Assembly: GCF_041296385.1 (NCBI RefSeq)
Contig: NC_091020.1
Coordinates: forward strand, 36,681,501 to 36,745,500
DNA length: 64,000 nt
From: Aphelocoma coerulescens
Lineage: Eukaryota; Chordata; Aves; Passeriformes; Corvidae
Reading direction: 5' to 3'
The notes beneath the pieces are model-generated. The model did not search any database and was not told the origin of the DNA. It worked only from the letters and a program-made list of their open reading frames with translations. This document shows, piece after piece, positions 1 through 10,045 of this stretch. Both the position numbers and the translations under genes were made by a program. Each line of letters starts with the position of its first letter. The first letter of the stretch is position 1.

Positions 1-1292
1 TCCAGATCCCCCCTGTGTTCCCAGACCTGGGGGAGCCCTGGGGTGCGCCAGGCATGCCCTCTGCCCTTACCTAAATCAAAATCCTCTTTAAGGTGAGCAA
101 GCCAGACATTGCCTGGTAATTCTAATTAGTTTGAATGGTAGAAAAAAAATAAAACCAATTAAGGACTAATTGCAGGGTTGCCCTAATTTAGGGAGTGATG
201 ATCTGTTTCTGAGCAGATAAACAAAGGCAAAGAGTTTATCTTTGCTGGGAGGTGCAGTACTTTGGGGAGGGACAGATCCTGTAGCCAAATCAGAGAGGAA
301 ATGCAGCATTTCAACATGAGGTTTTTGGCCTCCTGTTTGTCCTTGTTTTCCAGTTTGTCTTGTAGTAATCATAAAAGCCATGTGGATGTGGTGTCTGGAG
401 ACATGGGTAACTGGGATCCTTAGCAGGGCTGGAGAACAGTTGGACTTGATGGTCTGAGAGGGCTTTTTCAACATAAACAATTCCATGATTTCCTACAGCA
501 TGCCAGTGCCAAATGCTGGGCTTCCCCCACATTAGATCTTCCCAGGGAAATGTATCTTCTCACGGGGCACAGGGACAGTGCTCACGATGCAGGGCCTGTC
601 TCACCAGGTACTCCAGCACTGGTACTGATGCTCTCTGCTCCAAGGCTCTGACACTGCAGGTCTACCTGTAAAAAAAAGGAAGGTTCAGGCATCCCAGTGA
701 CCTCTGCCCATAGGTGTGTGTCAGCATGACCCTGGTGCTTTTAATTCCTATTCTAATTTCCACTTACAAAGCCATATTGAGAGGGTAGAGGAGCAGGAGT
801 CCAGACACAGAGAGAGAGTCGTGATCACGGCAGAATTCCAGGCTGCACAGGAGAAGTAAAACCACCATGTAGAAATGTCCTCCAGAGAATTTATTTCAGT
901 AAGTTTTTTCTCAGTTAGTGTCTGTCTCAGGGCAGATTTTCTTACCTTTCAACTTCCCAGGGCACTGGAAACTGGCAGCCCTCACACAGGCCCATCTGTC
1001 TCTCGGTGGCCCCAGTGGCCCTTGGTCTCATGACAACACAACCAACCTGCCAGTTGCACTTGGGACGTAACTCAGGCTAAAATAAGGCAAGACAGGTGGA
1101 TTGTTACTGGGCTTGTTATTTTTCAGTTAGCATGGGTCCCCACCATTAGCCAGCATGGGAGCAGGTGGGGGACTGAGGTGATCACAGCCTGAGGCAGGGA
1201 CAGGGACCACCCACCCAAAGTCAGAGCTGCATCCGGGGGAATGAGCTGAGGAGGCTTGGGGGGCCAGGATAGGACAGGTGGGTGGCAGGAGG
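1..1292. other. Non-coding sequence before the 10-bp minisatellite
   Basis: Apart from the CR1 tail at 392-491 no gene or element was recognised. AT-rich TAAT-containing sequence occurs at 115-190. All open frames are short (at most 106 codons) and lack family resemblance. Confidence 0.6.
392..491 (+). mobile_element. CR1 LINE fragment, 3' end
   Basis: The stretch includes GTTGGACTTGATGGTCTGAG, a hallmark of the avian CR1 3' region, followed by a degraded TTCAACATAAACAATTCCATGATT tail where CR1 has TTCCAACCTAAATGATTCTATGATT. Only about 100 bases remain and there is no coding part. Such 5'-truncated copies are the usual form of CR1 in birds. Confidence 0.75.
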
Positions 1293-1930
1293 GAGTGGTG
1301 CTCAGAGGTGTTCAGTGGTGCTCAGTGGTGTTCAGTGGTGCTCAGTGGTGCTCAGAGGTGTTCAGTGGTGCTCAGAGGTGCTCAGAGGTGTTCAGTGGTG
1401 CTCGGAGGTGCTCAGTGGTGCTCAGAGGTGCTCAGAGGTGTTCAGTGGTGCTCAGTGGTGCTCAGTGGTGCTCAGTGGTGCTCAGAGGTGCTCAGAGGTG
1501 TTCAGTGGTGCTCAGTGGTGCTCAGTGGTGCTCAGTGGTGCTCAGAGGTGTTCAGTGGTGCTCAGTGGTGTTCAGTGGTGCTCAGTGGTGCTCAGAGGTG
1601 CTCAGTGGTACTCAGTGGTGTTCAGTGGTGCTCAGTGGTGCTCAGAGGTGCTCAGTGGTACTCAGAGGTGTTCAGTGGTGCTCAGTGGTGCTCAGAGGTT
1701 CTCAGTGGTGCTCAGAGGTGCTCAGAGGTGCTCAGAGGTTCTCAGTGGTGCTCAGTGGTGCTCAGAGGTGCTCAGAGGTTCTCAGTGGTGTTCAGTGGTG
1801 CTCAGAGGTGCTCAGTCATGCTCAGAGGTGCTCAGAGGTGTTCAGTGGTGCTCAGTCGTGCTCAGTCATGTTCAGTGGTGCTCAGAGGTGCTCAGAGGTG
1901 CTCAGTTGTCCTCAGAGGTGCTCAGCCATA
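1293..1930 (+). repeat. 10-bp minisatellite, about 63 units with no length change
   Basis: The unit is CTCAGTGGTG with common variants CTCAGAGGTG and TTCAGTGGTG and rarer ones ending GGTT, GGTA, CATG or CGTG. From 1301 to 1930 every unit is exactly 10 bases, with no insertion or deletion. Blocks of units are themselves duplicated: 1421-1480 is repeated perfectly at 1481-1540, and 1571-1620 at 1621-1670 with one difference. Variants pile up after about 1800, as expected for an array edge. Because no unit holds a stop in any + frame and 10 is not a multiple of 3, all three frames stay open; the resulting 217-251 codon Cys/Ser-rich frames are artefacts. Confidence 0.97.
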
Positions 1931-2010
1931 GTGGGCAGTGGAGAGGACACTGCAGGTGTGATGGGGCAGAGTCAGCACGAGCTGCTGTGAGGGGGGTCAG
2001 TGGGCAATGG

Positions 2011-2160
2011 AAATCAAGGAATCAGAGAGCATCCTGAGCTGGAAGAGACCCCCAGGGATCATCGAGTCCAGCTCCTGGCCCTGCACAGGACACGCTGTGC
2101 CTGAGAGCCTTGTCCAAGCAGTCCTTGAGCTCTGGCCAGATGGGCCTGTGACCACTTCTG
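2011..2160 (-). mobile_element. CR1 LINE fragment (minus strand)
   Basis: Reading on the + strand one sees the CR1 reverse complement: AATCAGAGAGCATCCTGAGC, then GGAAGAGACCCCCAGGGATC and ATCGAGTCCAGCTCCTGGCC. It is the terminal CR1 region without coding sequence and begins about 80 bases after the 10-bp minisatellite. Confidence 0.8.
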
Positions 2161-2900
2161 TCCTCATTTCTCATTAATGAGAGGGCAGGTTTATTTTAAC
2201 AAAATTGGTTTTTTCTTAGTTAATTCTGTTATTTCAGAGCTTTATGAAAAGCTAACATGACTGCCCTTTTGAAGCCACTTTTATATCATTATGCAACCGT
2301 GTTGCAGAGCTCTGTTACAGAGATTTTATGGTTTTCAGGACAAATCCTTCCATACGTAGAGACATGCATTCCCAAGGAATGCATTTGTTTGAAGTCACAG
2401 TGTTTTCTGGAAAACCTCAAGTCTGTTATGAGGATTAAGTGAATCATTATCATTTTGAAGTACTGTGTGGGATCAAGGGGTGTAAAAGACATTCTCTGAA
2501 GAAAGCTTATTCCTGGGGCATTTCAGGCCGAGGTTGCAATGAAAGCTGACCTAATTAGACAATTTATAGATATTCGGTTACCTAATTTAAATTGGCTGCA
2601 GTATAAGTGCCAAAAAAAATCCCTTTTTACCTCCCCTCTGCCAAGTCTTCTCTTTGGATATTGTTATGTTTTAAAGCACCACTAGAGCAGCATTCCAGGT
2701 TTATTTTTCAAGGCTCCTTCATTTTAAAGTCATCACAGTGCACTTCAAACAAGGTGGAATTGCAGTCTCACAGAAGTATTTCCAGGTAGCAGAGCAGCTC
2801 AGGAGATCAGCTGCCACAGCTCACCGTGTGATGAGTGAAGCACCTGAAGGCACACCTAGGGGTCCCAGGGGATTGATTGTCTTAAACCCATTTCATTCAA
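2161..2900. other. Non-coding AT-rich sequence
   Basis: No gene was seen. Around 2549-2595 there is a group of TAAT/AATT motifs (CTAATTAGAC, CCTAATTTAAATTGG) that could be a homeodomain-bound element or just AT-rich DNA. Confidence 0.6.
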
Positions 2901-3305
2901 GGATTCTGTGGAATTCCAGAATAGTTTGAGTTGGAAAGGACCTTAAAGACCACCTACTTCCAAAACCCTGTCACAGGCAGGGACACCTTCCAGATTGCTC
3001 TAAGCCCTGTCCATCCTGGCCTTGACAGCCCTTTCCGTGAAGAAATTTTCCCTAATAACCAACCTAAGCGTCCCCTGGCCCATCTTGAGGCCGTTCCCTC
3101 TCCTCCTGTCCCTGTTCCCTGGGAGCAGAGCCCGACCCCCCGGCTGCCCCCTCCTCTCAGGGACTTGTGCAGAGCCACAAGGTCCCCCCTGAGCCTCCTT
3201 TGCTCCAGGCTGAGCCCCTTTCCCAGCTCCCTCAGCCTCTCCTCATCAAACTTGTGCTCCAGACCCTTCTCCAGCTCTGTTGCCCTCCTTTGGACAGGGG
3301 TTTGG
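2901..3305 (-). mobile_element. CR1 LINE fragment, about 400 bp (minus strand)
   Basis: This is the longest CR1 piece in the window. The + strand shows the reverse complement of the CR1 3' end: GAGTTGGAAAGGACCTTAAA, then GCAGGGACACCTTCC, GTGAAGAAATTTTCCCTAAT, CCTCAGCCTCTCCTCATCAA and CTCCAGACCCTTCTCCAGCT. A 159-codon + frame through it (2931-3410) is a by-product and not a gene. Confidence 0.93.
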
Positions 3306-5149
3306 GATCATGTTAGCCCTGGGCTCCTCCTCCAGCTCTACAGCTGGTCCATTAAGTTGTTCAGTTCCCCTTTCCAGTGCCTCTTTGTTCATTTGTGTTT
3401 AGGGAAGTAAGCTTGGAAGTCAGGCTGGAAATGGGCATTAGATATGGAGTAGTTTAATTTGGAAGTCCTGACAGATATACTCGATATTGTGAGCTCTGTG
3501 GTTTTATGCTGAGCACTGGCACTGTGACTCTTCCAACCTTCTCAGGTAAAGTGTGTGCAAAAGGGCATGAGCCATGAGAAGGTGAAACAGGTTGTCTCAC
3601 TGGGGGAACAGCCTGGTGCAGATGTAAGTTATGTGCCTCTCGTTAGTCTATTCAGTGACCCTGTTTAAAATCCAGCCTTTTTCTCAGCAGAAGGAGCTGG
3701 TGGGGTCATGCAGTTGCTCCAGCTGCAGGTTCTGCGTGAGCAGCTTCGACAGCAAATCCTGCCAGGGACCTTTCTGATAAGCAGCTATTCTGTAACATAA
3801 TCTGTAACATTTAAATGCTGCAAAAGCAGCAGCTGACAGCGTGGATTAACCCAGCGCTGAGGAATGAGCATTATTTCCTCTGCACTGCACTCCATGGGGG
3901 GCCAAGGCCAAGCCTTCCTGTGGGCGCCAGCCCGGGATGCTTGGATCCACGTCCAGTTCGACTGGCCAAGGAGGAAAATAAAAGAAATCCTGGCTGATGT
4001 TTTACTCCAGTTCTCCCAGAGTTTGGAGGCTGATGGGATCACAGTGAAACAACAAAGGGCAGCTGAGCAAAGGGCAGCTGGGTTGAAATGGGATGGAAGA
4101 GCTGCAGCCTTGGAGCGTCAGGAGCCCCTGGCAGAGGCTCCTCTGTGGGAGAACAGGCAGGAATAGGAGACACCCTGCAGTCCCTGGCTCAGCGTCGCTG
4201 CTGAACGGCTCCAGGGGCTCCCAGCCCAGCACTGCTCTGTGTGACCAACTCCCCAGCACTGGGGTGTCAGCAGCACCTTGTGAAAAATGTGGCTGGTGCT
4301 CTGCCTGCCTCTCACAGCCAGACTTCTCGGTGCCCAGGAGTGGGTTTGGGATAGGGATGCACTGGAGGCAGGAGGATGCTGGCAGTAACCAGCCAAGCCA
4401 GAACAATTGATTTTCTGAAGCTGCCCAGCAGCTTGCATGGAATCTGTGTTGTTTGGAGGCATTCTGTGATCAGGTGTAATTTGCCTGATTTTAGTAAGAC
4501 ACTTTAAAATTAGATTTTGTATTTGACAGCTGGATCGGTTGTGCAATTTACAGTGGAAATATCCCTTTTATTCTGAAAAGTGCCTTTCTAGCTTTTATTT
4601 GAGGGCTTGGTACATGGCAGCCCCTGTGGAAGATTTAGAAAAGACCTGGAAATTTTGCTCTGTCCTTCAGCCCCGAAAGAGGTGCCTGTCTGAGGGAGCT
4701 GAGGCCAGTGGGATTGGTACCCGCTTGGCCAGAATAACAGGACACAGCGAGAAGGAGCTAAAAGCAGGCTTAATGCTGAAATATGCAGCTGGTGTTTCTA
4801 ATCTGCAGTGTATTATATTGATCCCCTGAACAGCGTGTGCGGGTCTGTAATCCCTTTATGTAACTCTTGAGGAGGAAGCAATAACCCCTGAGTGGGGCTC
4901 TGCCCCCCAGACAGGAGGAAAGGGCAGTATCAGATCCTGGGTGGGAGATGTGGTGGTAAAGAGGCAGCAGGTGGTTGTGGAAGGAAACTATTCCCTGTAA
5001 GTCTGAGGTCTCTGAAAGGGTCAGTGGGAGAGAGGGGGTGCTCTGTTCGATAGTGTGCACCTGAATTTCAAACAGCTTTTAGTGGTTCTGCATCCAAAGT
5101 CCATAGCTGATGTCAGCTGCAGTTGCCAGTGGGGAGAGTTGGTGTTAAA

Positions 5150-5245
5150 GGAAAAAAAGGCAAAATAAAAAACCAAACCAACCAACCAAACAAACAAAAA
5201 ACCCACCAACCCCCCAAAACAAAACAAAAACCACAAAAAACAACT
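5150..5245 (+). repeat. A/C-rich low-complexity tract
   Basis: About 95 bases made of AAAAACC, CAACCAACCAAACAAAC and CAAAACAAAACAAAAACC-type runs. There are no T residues over long stretches, which leaves minus-strand frames open without meaning. Confidence 0.9.
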
Positions 5246-5554
5246 GTAAAAGAGTGGGAGTGAGGTGCCACTGCCTGCTGACCTTAGGACAGTCATATGG
5301 TACACAAGCAAAAAAAAATACTGAGAAACTGCTCAAAGTGGGCAAAAAGAGAGGCAGAGTACAGGACGATGAGAGAAGTTACAGGCAGAGAAGGCTTTGT
5401 GGGGTGGCTGTGGCCGGTTGTGGAAGAGGTGCTGGCATCGCTGACAATGCTCTGTCAAATGCCAGCTTGCTCCTGACCCATCACTGCAAGGGCAGGTGAA
5501 ATGCCAGGGAAACGCTGACTGGGTGGGAGCCGGACTGTTCCCTCTTCTGTGCTC

Positions 5555-5625
5555 CAGGACATCATAGGGTCACAAAGTCATAAGGTGTCTTTCCAGTCCA
5601 GCCTTCAAAATGCTGTATTTTATCC
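5555..5625 (-). mobile_element. Possible very degraded CR1 end
   Basis: ATCATAGGGTCACAAAGTCA followed by AAGGTGTCTTTCCAGTCCAG resembles the first bases of a minus-strand CR1 (AATCATAGAATCAT... GGAAAGGACCT...), but the match is poor. It could also be chance. Confidence 0.3.
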
Positions 5626-6239
5626 CAAAGTGCCAGTCCTGGGGGCTCAGCTTTCTGTCCTGTGCCCCAGCCAGGGGCTCTGTGCCACGCACAGATGCTG
5701 TCACACGTCCTTTTGTCTCCTGGCGTGTGCCATCTCTACCCCTGCGATCGTGCTGAGCATTCCTGGTAGAATCGCCCATGTAGCCAGTTTGCGCATTCGT
5801 TTTTAGGCCATTGTTAACAACAAGTTTGCTCCTTGTGTAATATGTCCCAAGTCCTTCACTTCCTTAAAAGCCTGGAGGACACTCACAGTAATGTCGGTGT
5901 GATCCGAGCCGAGACTCTGGCAGACCGTGGTGCTTTGATTTCTTGAAATCCTTTCTGGAGCACTTTACGCTGACACCGTGTGCAGGTGTCTGCAGGGACA
6001 GAGTTGTCCCGTGCCGTGGCATCGGACAAGTTCGGGTCACAGAGCTGCTGGAAACAGGCGGCGGGCGGGGGCGAAATGAGCTTTTCCATGGGAAACTGTT
6101 TGTGTTTCTGCAGGCAGAGGGAGTCTGAGCCCGAACAGCCAGAGCCTTCATTGGACTGACTTACTTCATTGTTTTGCCCTGATTTGCAAAGACTTCTGTA
6201 GGAGGAAGAGAGGTTTACGAAAGCAAGCAGAGCCAAGGA

Positions 6240-6420
6240 ACCGGCCCGTGCTGTGCTCGCTGCCGCGGCCGAGCCCCTCGTGCCCGTGCCGGGCTCTGCC
6301 CGGTGCCCCCGGCCCAGCCCCGCACGCCTGAGCCGGCCGGGGCTGCCCACCGGTGCCCGGCCCATCTCCCCTGCCCCTTCCCCTCTGCCCACTACGCTGC
6401 CCTCTCCGTGCCCCTGTCCC
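6240..6420. promoter_or_regulatory. Small CpG-rich patch
   Basis: About 180 bases of GC-rich sequence with frequent CpGs (for example GCTGCCGCGGCCGAG near 6260) sit between AT-rich flanks. The patch is shorter than a usual CpG island. It is followed directly by tandem AATTTTTAGCTGTAATTTTTAG copies (about 6420-6441). No coding similarity was recognised. It may be a regulatory element or a remnant of a GC-rich repeat. Confidence 0.45.
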
Positions 6421-9400
6421 CAATTTTTAGCTGTAATTTTTAGCCTCTGTAATTTTCAGCCTCTTTTTGTTCTGCTTCTTCCCTACGGGGAAGTGGGGAC
6501 TTAGTAATATCTCCCTGAACTGATGGAAGGTCTGATTCCACCCTTCAGCAGAGGAAGAGTCGGGAGCAGCGTCCCGTCCCCTTGGAGGACAGAGCTGGTG
6601 AGAGGATGCTGAGAGATGTCTTTGCAAACAGAGCACAACCCCATGCCCTCCCCACTACACATCCCATGGACGTAGGAGAAGTTGCTAAATAAGTATGTCC
6701 TTAACCTTTCTTTTCTTGAACGGAACTGCATCCAGGTTTTATCTCCAAGGATTTTCTTAGATGAAGAGCAGCTACTGCTGAGCTGCCAGGAACACGTTTG
6801 AGCAGTAAGTGCTGAAGCCTACCGGGGCAACTCTGAGCTAGGATGTTCACTGCGCTGTTCCGGGCACGCACAGCCACACCTGAGCACACACACACAGCTG
6901 AGGACAAGCCATGTCAGGGGTTTATGGGCTACAAACAAGGAATGGGCAACAAATTGCCAGTCAGAGCAGTTCAGCTGTCACAGCAAAACCTTCAGTGATT
7001 AGGCTTTTCTTCTTTTTTGAAAGTAACTGCAAATTTTATCTCCAAGGATTTGCCTTCTATGCATTAGGGGTGTGCAAATCGTAAAGGGGAGAAGAGAGGG
7101 GGGAATCACTCACTCCCACCCTGAACTCAGTTCTGACACTTCACACTGGCTGTGAGCAGGGAGCAAGTGCAGAGGGCAAAGAGCAAGTCCCAGTTTTCTT
7201 CCCAAATCTGTGGCTGGGGAGAGGCCTTGTGTTCATATCCTACAATGTCCCAGCAACTCCAAGAAAGGTGTGAGTTGTCCTTTCACATACTTGATGATTT
7301 TTTTTGGTAGCTGTAAAATGTAGCAAAAAGCATAAATAACACCATAAGCTCTAAGGGTGGGCCATTAGTAATCTGAAACGTGTTCTCCCCTTTGAAATAC
7401 AGTGAAGATCGTCTTAGCAGAACATTTTGAAGTGATACAAATAGTCATGCCACTTCTTAAGATGCAAACGTTGATAAAATACCATTTTTCTCCACATCAG
7501 TATTGATAAATGTGTCTTGAAAAGCTATAGCACTAAAGGTTAAAAAGTAAAATCAACTTGTGCCTATGAAATTCACTTGTTTTAATTTATGTTTATTCTT
7601 TAGAAACAGCCATAAAAAGCTTCTTGTCATAATTTATTCTTGAAATGAGTATTGCCTCTGGAGTTTCCATAGTTACAGATGTTTCTGGGTTTGTAATGTT
7701 TGCACAATTGACATTTACTGCACAGCAAAAACCTCTAATTGATTTTTCTACCTGGAAAGGAGAACACGAGTGCTGGGCGATACACGGGGTGTCCAACTGC
7801 CAGGTTCTGGGGGACCTGGTGCTGCAGCCAAAGGGCTGCAGGGGTGGAACAACACAGGGCAACACTCATAAATAATGTGACAGTCACAAGGTGAGATTGT
7901 CAGCAGAGAGCAGTGCAGCAAGGGGCAGCTGGCACCCACCCACCGGGCCCCGGTTCTGCCAGGACTGTCCCGTGGGTGTGGCATTCCTGCAGCTCTCGCC
8001 TGGCACCGGCTGTGGCATGGCCCTGGACCCAGCACCCTGCACCAGCTGCAGTGCTCCAGACACAAGGGTGCCGAGTTTGACTCACATTAAGCATTCCCAA
8101 ACTAAGAATCCTACATCTGAAATAAAGGAAATAGTGCAGGGAGAGGGGAAAGAATGGAAGAGGCACAAAGAAACCCTGGAAGGTGCCTGCAGCGATGACA
8201 CAACCTGACGAACTAAAACACACCTTGAGGGTCCCAGTTGCCATCCTTCTCACACTGCAGGCTCTCTGGGATGTTGGAGAAGTCCTTTCCACGCTGTTTA
8301 TTCAGCATGGCTGGGAGTTTGCGAGGCTGGTGGGTAAACTGAAGGTCTAAACTAGTGATCCAAAAGCAGCTTGTCCAGCCCCTCCCCGTCACCCACCACT
8401 GCCCCCCATGTGGTGTCTGCCCCCTGCCCCTGGCTGTCACTGTGCACTCTCTGCTCCCCCACAGCCAAACAGCCATTGCTGGTCACCCACAGGTATGCCT
8501 TGTAGGGAGTTCAACTGACCAAAAACACTATCAAAGAAAAAAATATTTTCATTAATTTTTTTTTTAAATGTAATTTTTAACTGTTGGCCCCAAGTTAGCT
8601 GTATTGACAGCAATATTTAAGTCCTAAAAGTGAATATATGGATACACAGTGCATTAACTTTCTCAGTTGCCTTGTTCCATCTTCAAAATAACAGGAAATG
8701 ATGACGCATGTTGGGGAGAAACGGCATCAATTTATACTGAGAAAAGTAAATCCATTCTCCGCTGCTGTAACTCATGGGACTGTCACTTCCGTAAAACGTG
8801 TGAACTCTTTTTTTCAAATGTAATCCCATTTTCTAAAAACGCCTCTCACAAGGACATTCTTTTTCCTTCTTCCTGGGCTGTTTGATTATTTTCAACTACT
8901 TCTAATCAGGCAACAATGAGATCAGGGTAGAAGTATCTGGAGGAGAAAACAAGGTGGATTAAAGCATTAGGGCTGTAGCAAATCACTAAAGATTAGGAAT
9001 TCCAATTTATAGTCCCAGAGGCAAATGCTGCTGAGAACTGCCAGAGCAGTTTAATAGGCTGATATGAACACCATCAGGTTAAACTTCTTGTCTCCCTAAA
9101 TCCATTTTCCTCATTTCCCGTTGTTACCCAGATATTACTTTTTTTTGCTGTTTTGAGGAGACTCAGACCATGAGATAAAAGCATATTATGTAAAGAGACA
9201 TATGCTGTGATCTGTGAGATAACTCCTGTTGAGAGGCTGCTCAAGGCTGTTCTGGGTTCCAGTGACCAGGCACTGGGGCTGTCAGGGTTTCCTGTCTGTC
9301 AGGGGGTGCAGCCCTAAAGATAACTCAGCCAGCCTTTTCCACAAACCTTATTCCTGTGTAAAGTTTTAATGATAACAGAAATTCCCTAAGAAAACTGAAA

Positions 9401-9959
9401 TTACTTCTAAAAAGTATTATATGGCTGAAAAAGTGCACAAACTTGAGTTGGATCCGAGGGTACTTTAAGAATTAAAAGACATTTTTCATGGAATGGTGAC
9501 AGGAGCTTGTTTCCTGCATGGAGAGTTTCCTGGGAGCCTACAGGGCTCGTAAACTCAGTGGGGTTGGATATTAACCATGACCATACAGCCTAACAGAAGG
9601 AATGGGGAACAGGAGCCTGAGTAAAGGTGTTCCCATAGAGAGCCTTGGTGGAAAGTGAAAAAAACCAACACAAAACACAAAAGGTGATGGGGACTGACTT
9701 TGTGTGCCGAGGCAGTGTGAGAGCTCTGGAGAGTGTCAGTAGAGTGAGCAGCACTCGAGTTTGATGTGGAAAAAGAAGGGAGAGAGAGGCAAGGGGAGGG
9801 GACAGGAAACTGCTGTCATGGGGGTGTCCTGGGAGGCTGCAGCGGGGCTTTGGTGTTGGTGTTGGCATGCTGCCGTGTTTTAGACCCCTCCTCAATCTCT
9901 TAATTGTGTATCTCAAAATTCAAGCTCCAGAGTAATCAGCAGCAATATTGCCAATAACA

Positions 9960-10045
9960 GCAAGGGCTAATTAGGATTTTCCTTTTCTATTAATTGCTAT
10001 TTTTCATCTTCCGAGCTTTAATTATAGCTGGAAATTATGCAGACC
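9960..10045. promoter_or_regulatory. Cluster of homeodomain-type motifs (possible enhancer)
   Basis: Within about 85 bases there are GCTAATTAGG (9966-9975), TATTAATTGC (9989-9998), CTTTAATTATAG (10017-10028) and GGAAATTATG, all built on the TAAT core. A short CpG-rich stretch follows (10085-10145). Clustered TAAT sites are typical of developmental enhancers but also arise by chance in AT-rich DNA, so this is a candidate only. Confidence 0.3.

Noticed and set aside
1256..2037. Three overlapping + frames of 217-251 codons with Cys/Ser repeats
   Set aside because: They are translations of a stop-free 10-bp tandem repeat in all three frames, not a conserved protein.
2931..3410. 159-codon + frame
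   Set aside because: Lies almost wholly on the reverse complement of a CR1 3' end.
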